A DNA stretch of 64,000 nucleotides from Opeltia flavorubescens (Eukaryota > Ascomycota > Lecanoromycetes > Teloschistales > Teloschistaceae), in assembly GCA_000442125.1 (NCBI GenBank), contig KE546970.1:1480667-1544666 (forward strand), written 5' to 3'. Within the stretch, counting starts at the first letter, position 1; each line of letters begins with the position of its first letter. This document shows positions 45,952-55,517 of this stretch, one piece after another. The notes beneath the pieces are model-generated. The model saw only the letters and a program-made list of their open reading frames with translations, had not been told where the DNA came from and ran no database searches. A program made the translations under genes and the position numbers.

Positions 45952-48900
45952 CTACCCACTTACCACACCCATCAGTCCCGCATATTTCTGCACCATCTGA
46001 GGCTGCTTGCTATGGATAAATTTCACCATCTCGACCACCTGCTCCCTCGTCTCATCATCGAGCTGCGTCGTAGGTGGACCAAGGACTTTCTCGACGATAG
46101 GAAGGATCTGGAGTGTGAGGGACAGGATGGTAGGTTCGCCTTCAGCATCTGTATGCAAATAAACAGTCAGCCCGAAATTTTCTCCTGTCATGTATCCACA
46201 AGGAAAGGGCAACAAAGGTAAATGTAAAGGACTACTCACACAACCTAACAACCGCCCCCCAAACCGGCTCATTCTCCTCAAAGTCCTCCGTCAACGGCAA
46301 CACGCCCACGAGCGCCGGCAGCACCGCCCCCAGCGGCACCCGATCCTGCCACCTCCTCACCATCCTCGCCGCGCACCCGGCAGCATTATCCTTCAACCTC
46401 GCCCCTTCCATCCTAAGCAGTCCCTCCAATTTCGACAGCACAGCATGAAAATACCTCCCTACTTCCTTCTCGTCATCAGATTTCTCAATGAGCATGCCCA
46501 CCGCAAACACGGCATTAGATTTCGTCTCCGGATCCTCGTCGTCGAGTCTATGCATCAGGATTTTGAACAGGGAGGCTGTGAAGGGGGAGACCGCTGCCTC
46601 CATGGAGCGTATACACTCTGCTAATACCCCCACTGCTGTAGCCCGCTCGATGGCTTCACTCCCGCTCGCGAAACGGAAGAGCAGTTTCTCCACCATTTTG
46701 TAGAATTCGGCGAATGTGGGGCCGAGGACATGGGCTAGGGAGACGAGGATATCGAGGGCGGTATCGATGACTAGCCAGTCGTATTCTGAACTTTCGAGCA
46801 GGCCGGGGTCGTTGTCTTCTGGGGAGTTTGAGGCTGAGGAGGAAGCTGTCGAGAGGGAAAAGTCGGTTTGGCATGGGTGTTTGCGGGAGAGGAGGGCGAT
46901 GATGGTTTTTGAGACGGGAGTTAGGGTTGAGGGGGAGGAGAGGAGGGAGGGACCGGTTAGATTTAGTGTGGCGGCGAGGTTGCGGTTGATGTCTGTGACT
47001 GTTGCTCTATTTGGGGGAGTAGGTGGTTAGCCAAGAGTGGGGGAGAGGAGAAGGGAATGGATGGGTGAGGAGAGGAGCATCAGGAGTAGATAGAATCGCT
47101 TGCTCAGCAATCATACGTGAGTATGTCTGAGTGAGCTGGGTATAACGAAGTGTATGTCATCATATGCTATTTGGCTTGTGATCAGAGAAGATGGGAACTG
47201 TGATACATACCTATCCTCTTCTTCACCCCAAATCGCGATTGTGGATGTAGTGACAATTTCTCCAAGCTTTACTATCTCATCTGAAGGCTTCTGCTGTAGT
47301 GGTAGACCCGGTTTCCATTTCTGAATCTCTTCAGGCTGAAGACCCCATACCGCTGAATATAGTCGGTACAAAGTCCCAATGGCTGCTCTTCGAACCCCTT
47401 CATACGAATGTTCGGTAAGAGGTAAGACGATTTCGACCGTTTTCTCAATATATGGAACATAAGGTTGGGTGGCATGAGTCACAATATCACCCACCACTTC
47501 CACGGCGATTTCTTTCTCCTGGGCAACAGCGGTGATAGTTTGAAGATCATCCCAGTCAGAATCATCATCATCACCATCTTCCATACCGTCCAGATCTTCG
47601 ATGTCGCTTGCTGCAACTAATTCTTCGTCACTGAAAGCAGCGACTTTGACTTTTTTGCCGCCGATAGTAATCTCTTTACCCGCCAGATCAGCTGCTTCCT
47701 CTCCCAACTCAACTTCAAGTTCCGATTCCTCGCTTTCAAGACTGGCGAAGATGGCTTTGACGACTCCCTCCAAGAAAGGCTTGAACTCGTCCTTGTATAC
47801 TTTGGCCATATTGCCCCAGAATAGGAAACTTGTTTCTCTTAGCTTAGGGTGATCTAGGTGCAGACCTTCTTCCGTTGCTTCCATCAAGGGTCGAACATAT
47901 TTCTGGAAAGGTTTTGCGCCTACAGCCAAGGCCATAGCGCCCATAGCATCGCAAGTCGTACAACGCAAATCGAGTTCTTCTTCGCTGTCTTTAATACGGA
48001 CATAGTCTGATAACGAATTCATAGTCTGCTCAAAATATGGGGAGAAAGCTTCTTCTGAACTTCCAGCGATGGAACCCAAGGCACCAATTGCGGCGGATTT
48101 GACTGAATTATGAGGGTGTGTGAATAGGCGGCTCATTCGGGGAACAAGTTCCGGAAGGTATTTGCTAAGGACTTCAGAGTCCAATCCATCAACTAGAGCA
48201 TCCATGGCATTGCAGCATGCTTTAATCGTGACCAAGCTCTGCTCATCAGAAGCTGAAGCTTGTCTCATTGCAATGTCGAGATGCTTAACGAGCGCCGGAA
48301 TAAGTTTCGCATGTTCTTTCCCCAAGTCTTCAGCAAGATCCTCGGCAAGTCTCATGATGGTGTCAAGAGCGGCTCGACGGACTTTTTCTTCTCGATCTTC
48401 AAGCAGTCTTAGAACTAGTGGAAAGATTTCATGCAGCTGCGTATTGATGAAATCAGGCGCGCCCTCAACACAAGTCCCAAGTGCCATGATTCCAGCTTTC
48501 CTTCGGTCTGGATCTGGGCTGTTAACATAGGCTCCTAGGTTGTGCAGTAGTGGTACGACAACTTGACTTGGCGGCAAGCTTTCTGCGAGGACGTCGATAA
48601 GTGCCAATGCTGAACGGCCGGTAGTGATGTCTTCGTCATCCGTGCCACCGTCGCCTATCTCCGTGACAATTTCTAGGCACTTCAATGTCAACTGTTCACC
48701 TATCCTCATCCCCTGGATCTTGAGCTTTCTGAATCGGACACATTGCATAAGGAAACTCAGAGCTTGCGTTCGCGCGTCTTCATCTACGTCAGTATCAGCA
48801 GCGATGTTGGTCATGAATTGGATGAGATCTTTGAAGTGTTTGTTGAGCACTGAAGAATCGCATCCGAGCAGTGTCTGGAAGACCTCGAAACTCTGAGTAG

Positions 48901-49630
48901 TCCGATCTTCATCCCCTGCATCAATCGCCTCCTTGAGAACGCCAACCATTTGAGGTATCAGCTCTTGGATGGTAGCAAGAGAAGTTGTGTCTTCATCCGT
49001 GTCCAGAACGATCGCGATCCTACTCAGGGCAAGCATAGAGTTGATCTTGACCTCTGCGCTTTGGGGGTCATTGATAGTCTTGCCGAATAGTTCTAGCAAC
49101 TGTGGTGTCTTCGCAGTCATATCCTCTCCAATAGCTTCGATTGTAGTAAAAAGAACATATGTCCCCACTTCACGATGTCTTGGGGTCTGGCTTCCAGCTG
49201 CTTGAACCAGGGTGTCAAAAAGATCTGGCCATTGTCCATCATCGAGGTCCTTTTTAGCGATCGCGGTAATGACACGTGCCGCTCCATGCCGAACAAGCTG
49301 TTGCTCTTCTGAAAGTGTTTTCTGAAGAAGGCGTTGGCGGATTTGCGGCTTTTGCGCCTCGGGTAAGGTCTTCCAATGTTTGGAAACGAGTGATCGAGCT
49401 TGGGTTGCAGCTAGTTGTCTTAAAGATGTTGATTCATCGGAAACGAGTATTTGTAGGAGAAGCGAAAGGGACTCGGGGTGAGGGTAGAAATCCGATTTTA
49501 GGGTAGCAGTTGCAGCCTTGACTCGAGCAGTGTCGGCTGTTCATGTCAGTTACTGTTCTTAATATAGCATGAGTTGAGACTTACGTGCTAGGATCTCCCT
49601 AAAGAGCTGGATGAACTGCTTGCTGTCCAT
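45952..49630 (-). CDS. KAP123: importin beta-4/karyopherin KAP123
   Basis: Nuclear import receptor for ribosomal proteins and histones; binds RanGTP and FG-nucleoporins. Start M-D-S-K-Q-F-I-Q-L-F-R-E-I-L-A at 49630, spliced to P-D-T-A-R-V-K-A-A. The protein is a solenoid of about 20 HEAT repeats (for example L-L-L-Q-I-L-V-S-D-E, S-A-A-I-G-A-L-G-S-I, V-R-R-A-A-I-G-T-L) with the acidic loop D-M-E-D-G-D-D-D-D-S-D-W-D-D typical of Kap123/importin-4 in the middle. Further introns lie near 47010-47207 (about 200 nt, D-R|A-T-V-T-D-I-N) and 46150-46235. Total about 1090 residues. The stop is placed at G-V-V-S-G (45952); the very end is uncertain because of a strong donor-like site there. Codons change from C-ending to G-ending between about 46690 and 46500. 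Confidence 0.93.
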
Positions 49631-49942
49631 CTCTGGAATTTAGAAATTAAATGATAGTCCACCAGCTGTGCGCATGAATTCAAGAAAAATCATAAAATTC
49701 GCTATCGATTGTACCGCTTGGCCCGATGTTTAGCCGCTAGTACGCGATTCACTTAACGCGTGCGATGGCCTCGATAAATCAATATACAACGCCGATTTTT
49801 TGTGCATATTGATTGCGAGCGGCGCGAAGGAAGGACTGCACATAAATAGAATTGTCCCCAAGTCGGTATGAACAAGTCTCCGATTCTGTGTTTTCCTTCG
49901 TACCTCGTCAAAAAGTGTGGTAACAGTGTCCGGCCAACACTT

Positions 49943-50934
49943 CTAGAAACAAATCTGACCACCATCAACCACCAGATCAGCTCCCGTAATGTAGCTTCCA
50001 GCACCACTACACAACATGACAATCGGTCCTGTCAATTCTTCCGGATTTCCCATCCTCCCCATAGGATTCCTTCCCGTCCATGTCCTCCTTGCTTCGTCTA
50101 ACCCATCCCCTTCGTTCAGAATCGTGTCCATATACCCTGGAGAAATCGTGTTCACACGGATGCCGTACCTGGCCCATTCTGCAGCCAGAGAACTTTTGAG
50201 TGATAACAGCGCTGCTTTGGAAGCATTATAAGCTGCTTGAGGTTGAGGAAAATTCGTCCTATGTGCCGATATCGAGGCTATGAATACCATTGTCCCGCCA
50301 ATTCCTGCGTCGACCATAGATTTAGCAACAGCCTGCGCACAGAGAAAGGAGCCGGTAGTATTGATGTCGAGGGTGCGCGTCCATTCTGCTGGTGTGAAGT
50401 CGATGGCGTGCGTGCAACCTACGACGCCGGCAAAGCAGCAGAGGATATCTATGCTACCGAGCTCGCGCACCGTACTGGCTACCGCGTCTTGAACTTGTTC
50501 CGCGTTGGTCACGTTTACTTGTCTTGTTATGACGATACTTGTGGGGAAGTCATTCCGCAAGCTGTCGATCTGCGATGAAGAATGTGAAGGGTTGAGGTCA
50601 AATAGAGCGAGACCTGAAAGGCCGTGCTCTAGTAGAGCTCGAGCATTTGCAAGGGCTAAGGTGCCGGCTCCACCGGTCACTGAGGGTAGGTAATATTTAT
50701 CAGTCTTGGAGTGTGACAGTGGGGATAGACAGGTAATTGTACCCCTGAGTCAATTGACATACTGATGGCATTGCCTTCAACTGCGAATCGTTTGATGGCT
50801 CGACCTTCAGCGGATAGATAGTGTGGCATCGGTGGTGGTGGACCTGTCATTGATGATTCGTCGCCTGTAGACAACGTCATGTGGGGTATTGAGCGCGAGG
50901 TGAGTGCTTCTCTGTTTACCGTTGATTGAGGCAT
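49943..50934 (-). CDS. short-chain dehydrogenase/reductase
   Basis: NAD(P)-dependent oxidoreductase with the SDR fold. Two exons; the first encodes about 57 residues without a match and ends A-I, the second begins M-T-G-G-A-G-T-L-A-L-A-N-A-R-A, the cofactor loop with T-G-G-A-G-T in place of T-G-x-x-x-G-x-G. Catalytic residues are visible: N in D-I-N-T-T-G-S-F, S in F-I-A-S-I-S-A-H, Y-x-x-x-K in Q-A-A-Y-N-A-S-K-A-A. D-V-N in the third strand is V-N-V-T-N, and P-G-Y-M-D-T marks the substrate loop. The C-terminus G-A-D-L-V-V-D-G-G is the usual SDR end. Related fungal enzymes act on polyols such as arabinitol, mannitol or xylitol; substrate not decidable. Arranged tail-to-head with the aldo-keto reductase. 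Confidence 0.9.
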
Positions 50935-51217
50935 CGCTGGGTAGATTAGATCAGAAGTAGATACAACGAGATGAAGTAATATATCACGCAGCTGTATGTT
51001 CAGATTTAATGCAATGAGTGTTTACATTGGAATCAGTAAAAATGATCGGCAAAGTGGGATGATCAATTTTGAGCTATCAAGGAATTGTTTATGAGAAACC
51101 TTCTTTTCCGAATGCCCGCAAATGTTTATGTAATGGCTTCTTCGAATTCTTGTTACACTTAGGACTTCTCCAGTCCGTCACATGCAGATAATGGGCCTGA
51201 TGAGCCCCACGGTATGC

Positions 51218-52475
51218 TCAATCCTTCCTAGGTTTGGGGGGCGTCTCCTTGCCCACGGTGTCCAGATTGGTATTGGAGTTGACACCCAAAATATCTTTGC
51301 CTGTCATCTTCGTATTGTACTTCTCTCCACCCGATTCGAAAAGTATGTTCATCGGGAACCCAACCTGGAAGGGCAAAGCACCGTCAATCTCATCCACTTC
51401 CTCATCTGTCAACTCAACCTTCAAAGCCTCAATGTTACCCTTCAAATGTTCAACCTTCCGACCGCCAACAATGGGGAAGACATAAGGTGACTTGTGCATC
51501 ACATATCGCAACGCGATGCCGGTAATGCCAACACCTTTAGCTTTTGCGATCTTGTCGAGCACAGCTGACACAACGCGGTATTGCTCCGATTGCTCACCCA
51601 TCTTTCGTCCTTCTTCTTTAGTGCGTTCCAATTCTTCGTCTGTCTTGAATTTCCCACCTCCAAGGGCACCCCATGGTGCTAGAGCCATGCCTTCGTCTTC
51701 GCACATGGGTAGGATGTCACGCTCAAAATCCCGATTAGCAGCGCTCCATTGCCCTTGATAAACGCTGAATTGGGTGAGACCATGGTCGCGGGCATACTGA
51801 TTAGCCTTGCTAACGACCCAGGCTGGGGTGTCACTGATGCCAAGGTAGATGACTTTGCCTGCGGTAACAGTATGGTGAAGAGACTGCATAAGTTCGGGGA
51901 TTGAAGTGGTAAAGTCCCACCAATGGACATAGAGAAGGTCAAGGTACCCAGTTTGCAGCTTTCTGAGACTTGCTTCGAGTGAGACCTTCAAGCTCTTCGC
52001 ATGGTTACCTTGGAAGTTCGCTTTGATGCCATCCTTGAATACGGGCACGTATCCAGTAGTGAATTTGGTGGCGATGACCATTTCATCGCGGTTCTTATGC
52101 TCAGCCATCCATTCGCCAATCCAAGTTTCGCTTTCCTCGTTTTGGTAGTTGTTGGAGGTATCAATAAAATTGCCGCCGTTGTCATAGAAGAAGTCGAGCA
52201 TGGCGAAGGCGGTTTGCTTGTCACATTTACCCATGATTTGGGACCAGGCGTCGCCAAAGTTCATTGCACCAAGACATAATGGAGAAACTCTGACGCCTGC
52301 TGTTGGGCTGAGGACTAATAAGAGAGACGTCAGCATTCTTCAACAAATCAACTGAACGTGATCAGGCATCTCTTGAGAGAAGGTACTGAAAAAGAATCAG
52401 GCGGGAGATATCCTTACTCCGATGGTAGCCCAGGTGGCTCTTTGGCTTTGGTGCCGGGGGAAAGGCAGAGTTCAT
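51218..52475 (-). CDS. aldo-keto reductase, aryl-alcohol dehydrogenase type
   Basis: NADPH-dependent (beta/alpha)8-barrel reductase of the fungal AAD/norsolorinic-acid-reductase group. Two exons: M-N-S-A-F-P-P-A-P-K-P-K-S-H-L-G-Y-H-R at 52475 spliced to I-L-S-P-T-A-G-V-R-V-S-P-L-C-L-G-A-M-N-F-G. The catalytic tetrad is present: D and Y in F-I-D-T-S-N-N-Y-Q, K in V-I-A-T-K-F, H in L-L-Y-V-H-W-W-D. The cofactor box near the C-terminus reads F-P-I-V-G-G-R-K-V-E-H-L. About 385 residues. An upstream in-frame ATG at 52559 would give a longer, less plausible N-terminus. Likely reduces aromatic aldehydes; involvement in a metabolite cluster is not indicated by neighbours. Confidence 0.93.
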
Positions 52476-52934
52476 TGTGACAATAGAAGTATTCGCAGAC
52501 TTGATTGTAAGGTGTGAGGGTGTAAAGGAGAAAGAAAGGTTGTATTTATTGACTTTCAACGGGTTGAAGTGATTTGGAAATGAACAAATGGATTTATCAA
52601 TACGCCGGAGTTAAGATTATTAGGCATTCAGTGAGCATGATGTCACTTCCCGCAGTGGACTGTTGACTGTGGGATTTGGTGTCGACAACTTTGAGTATGC
52701 AATTCGCCCGGGCCGATAGCTCAATTTCCGGAGTGGCTATTTGGGAGATGTCTTGTATCAACTATAGACATACCTTAGTAGCAATCACAAGCTCTGTATT
52801 TAGGTGTCAGTAATTTTCCACCAAAAGGACAAGATGAAGGTCTGCAATAAAGGAAATTTTGAAGTGAGACAAGGCAAACTTTTTAAAAGATTGATCTACA
52901 TGACTGGAGTAGTCAATGTCTACCTAGTCTATGT
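52476..52934. other. intergenic
   Basis: About 460 bases between the aldo-keto reductase start and the SUP35 stop. No coding exon, RNA gene or repeat apparent. Confidence 0.5.
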
Positions 52935-55121
52935 TTAAGATGTGCTATCGGTGATTAGTTTCGTGATTTTCCCAATAGCAATTGTTTGACCCTGTGGTAC
53001 CGTTAACTTTTGACTTTGCAGCTCAAGAACAGCCGGACTTACCTGATCTCTCAATGTGAATCGTCCCAGCTGTGGTAGCGTTTCAAAGGTCTCAACGCAA
53101 ACCTTTCCAGCCGCTGAGATCACTTCCAACCTTGCAATAACCGCCATACCTTGCTTCCCAAATGGCGGCGGCTTCTTACTTTTCCTTCCCGTTCCTTTCT
53201 CCAATTTATGCAGCAAAGCCCCGAACGTGACTTCTTCAACGGCTGAGTGTACATGCAATACACAATTAAACCCTGCACTAAGAATGCTCTTGAGTTCGAG
53301 GAGTTGGACATGTGCTTCAAATGCCTGAACGCAGTGAACCGGTCTCTTTGGAGAGCAGAGCACGAATCCTGGCTGGATGTCTTCCTCCTCTACACCCCTG
53401 ATGCGTAGTCGTACCTGATCACCGCACTGTGACGTAGGAATTTCCTCTTCCGTTTCACCATACAAAGCGGAGATGCTGACTTCATCGCGATTGGGCATCA
53501 AGAGGTAATTGTTCGTCTTGCGCAGAACCCCAGCTTCGATCTTTCCCTCGATCATCGTACCCATATCCTTGTATTTGCCATTGATGGGCATCATGAAAGG
53601 TGCATTTATATTCCGTTCTAACGATTTGAGATTGTCAAGATATTCGAGCAACGAAGGACCGTTGTACCAGGAACAAACTTCCTTAGGTACTCGATCTTTG
53701 ATACCGAGCGTGGACTGAGCGGAGATGGGCATGAACGTAATATCAGCTTTAGTGTATTGTAATCCTTTGAGGAATGTAGTGAGCTTGTCTGTACATTCTT
53801 TATAACGATCCTGGCTCCATTCGACAGTTGGATCGTCCATCTTATTGACCGCGACGACTAATTTGTTGACTCCTTGCGTTTTAGCTAATATTGCATGTTC
53901 CCGCGTCTGACCACCTCGTTCGAAGCCAGTCTCGTATTCTCCTTTTCGGGCAGAGATGACAAGGATGCCAACGTCAGCTTGTGAAGCCCCTGTAATCATG
54001 TTAGGTACGAACGTCTTGTGGCCTGGCGCATCGAGAACGGTGTAACGCCGTTTATCGGTCTCGAAGAAGCCGCGGCCGACTTCAACTGTTTTCCCCTTCG
54101 AACGTTCCTCCTTCGTAAGATCAAGAGCCCAAGAGAGATACCAGCTCTCTGTACCGGCATCCTTGGCCTCCCGTTTGTACTTGTCCATTGTTCGTTCATC
54201 TACCATTCCAGTGGCGTAGAGAATACTTCCACCGAGTGTAGACTTGCCAGCGTCGACATGACCAATGAAAATTAAATTAACATGCTCTTTGCCATAGACC
54301 TCTTCAAGAAGCTCTTCGTCAACATCCGCTGCCTGCTCCTTGATGACCGCATCCGCTTCTCGTGCGGCTGCCTTGGTATCGCCAGGAGTTGGACTTGATT
54401 TCCCGGATGATGGAGAAGGTGATGCTTTGGAGTTGGTAGTAGATGATGGCTTTTCTGTCTTTTCAATAGCTTTCGTTGCTGCTACTTTTGCACCAGCTTC
54501 CGCTGACAGTGGGGTATCTTTTGAGGTGGCGCCTGGGACATCTGCCCCTATCGAGAGGGTCTTGGCCTTGGGCGCTACAGCTTCAGCTCCTATAGAGAGT
54601 GTTTTGACGGGGGGAGCGGCTGCCGAAGAGGCGGGTTTAGGTGCCTGAGCTGTGGACATTGGTGTGGTAGTATCTGGATTTGTTGGGCGTTTTGCGATTA
54701 TTGGAGTCTGTCGTGGTGCTTGTTGTTGATGTGATTGTGGCTGTGGCTGCTGATAATGATATGCTGGTTGACTATAACTTCCCTGCTGCCCATAGACTTG
54801 GCCGTAGCCTTGATTGTATTGTGGATATCCTTGTTGCGGGTATTGAGGGAAATCTTGATTTGACCTCTGTGCGCTATGGTACTGTTGGTATTGATTCTGC
54901 TGGTATGGCTGGCCAGGTTGAAAAGAATGTGCCCCAGGCTGAAAGGACTGTGCTCCTGGTTGGAAGGATCTTGCCTGCGGAGTATACTGTATGCCTTGAC
55001 CGTTCTGCTGATTTATGTGGAGGTTCTGTTGGGTCTTGCGACTCAAGTCTTCGTCCTGGGCCGCTGGGTCATCCTCCCAAGAGTCAAGTCCAGACATGAT
55101 GGCTGAGGAAGGTGCGGTCAA
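52935..55121 (-). CDS. SUP35: eukaryotic release factor 3 (Sup35)
   Basis: GTPase that with eRF1 terminates translation. The N-terminal 150 residues are Q/N/Y/G-rich and prion-like, with three imperfect S-F-Q-P-G-(A/Q) repeats and Y-Q-Q/Q-G-Y units; the M region is K/S/T/A-rich and contains two K-T-L-S-I-G-A repeats. The GTPase core has F-I-G-H-V-D-A-G-K-S-T (P-loop), D-A-P-G-H, and N-K-M-D. Domains 2 and 3 follow, ending G-K-I-T-K-L-I-T-D-S-T-S. A 51-nt GT-AG intron (52992-53042, donor GTAAGT, in frame and without stop) interrupts L-R-D-Q|G-Q-T-I-A-I-G; without splicing 17 extra residues would lie in domain 3. Start is 55121 or, more like homologues, the M-S-G-L-D-S-W-E-D-D-P methionine at 55097. 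Confidence 0.96.
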   Translation of the reverse strand: MTAPSSAIMSGLDSWEDDPAAQDEDLSRKTQQNLHINQQNGQGIQYTPQARSFQPGAQSFQPGAHSFQPGQPYQQNQYQQYHSAQRSNQDFPQYPQQGYPQYNQGYGQVYGQQGSYSQPAYHYQQPQPQSHQQQAPRQTPIIAKRPTNPDTTTPMSTAQAPKPASSAAAPPVKTLSIGAEAVAPKAKTLSIGADVPGATSKDTPLSAEAGAKVAATKAIEKTEKPSSTTNSKASPSPSSGKSSPTPGDTKAAAREADAVIKEQAADVDEELLEEVYGKEHVNLIFIGHVDAGKSTLGGSILYATGMVDERTMDKYKREAKDAGTESWYLSWALDLTKEERSKGKTVEVGRGFFETDKRRYTVLDAPGHKTFVPNMITGASQADVGILVISARKGEYETGFERGGQTREHAILAKTQGVNKLVVAVNKMDDPTVEWSQDRYKECTDKLTTFLKGLQYTKADITFMPISAQSTLGIKDRVPKEVCSWYNGPSLLEYLDNLKSLERNINAPFMMPINGKYKDMGTMIEGKIEAGVLRKTNNYLLMPNRDEVSISALYGETEEEIPTSQCGDQVRLRIRGVEEEDIQPGFVLCSPKRPVHCVQAFEAHVQLLELKSILSAGFNCVLHVHSAVEEVTFGALLHKLEKGTGRKSKKPPPFGKQGMAVIARLEVISAAGKVCVETFETLPQLGRFTLRDQVSPAVLELQSQKLTVPQGQTIAIGKITKLITDSTS
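52992..53042 (-). other. stop-free 51-nt intron inside SUP35
   Basis: Read leftward it begins GTAAGT and ends ACCACAG, and its removal restores the invariant R-D-Q-G-x-T-I-A-I-G-K of eRF3 domain 3. Its length is a multiple of three and it has no in-frame stop, so unspliced mRNA would still be read to the end. Confidence 0.85.
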
Positions 55122-55517
55122 GGTTGGAGGGTGGGGCAGTTGCCCAAAGATTCGAGTCCGTATGTGGTTTGCGGAATTGAAATCCTCGGAGGTTGAAGTG
55201 AGAGATTAGATTATGAATTTCTCTAGCTTTATTTTCTCTTGGATGGACTTGTAAGTGTGGGTGTTGTAACTTCTTTAAATGATTTCGCACCTAATGTTAA
55301 GAAGGCAGCATTTCGTAGGAAATCGGATGCCAAGCCCGCCTTGTAGCGCTACGTGAGTCATTCTATCAAACAACCACGGATTGGTATGACTCAACAGTAT
55401 TGAGTATAGATGTGTCGAAGATGATCCGAATCTTTATATTAAGTTTCCATGGTTTCAGCCATTATTTGTAGACTTTCACGTCTTTAATTTCACTCTTGAA
55501 GCCGTACATCCGTCGAT
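55122..55517. promoter_or_regulatory. shared divergent promoter SUP35/YRB30
   Basis: About 400 bases between two divergent starts. No clear TATA box; a leftward open frame at 55462-55647 overlaps the first YRB30 exons and is considered a shadow. Confidence 0.5.

Noticed and set aside
45830-45957. Extra 3' exon of KAP123 after a perfect GTAAGT at the stop
   Set aside because: An open frame exists behind a weak GAGAG acceptor but it does not resemble the karyopherin C-terminus; the simple stop is preferred.
49943-52475. Secondary-metabolite cluster from the SDR and aldo-keto reductase
   Set aside because: Only two common oxidoreductases side by side, flanked by KAP123 and SUP35; no synthase.
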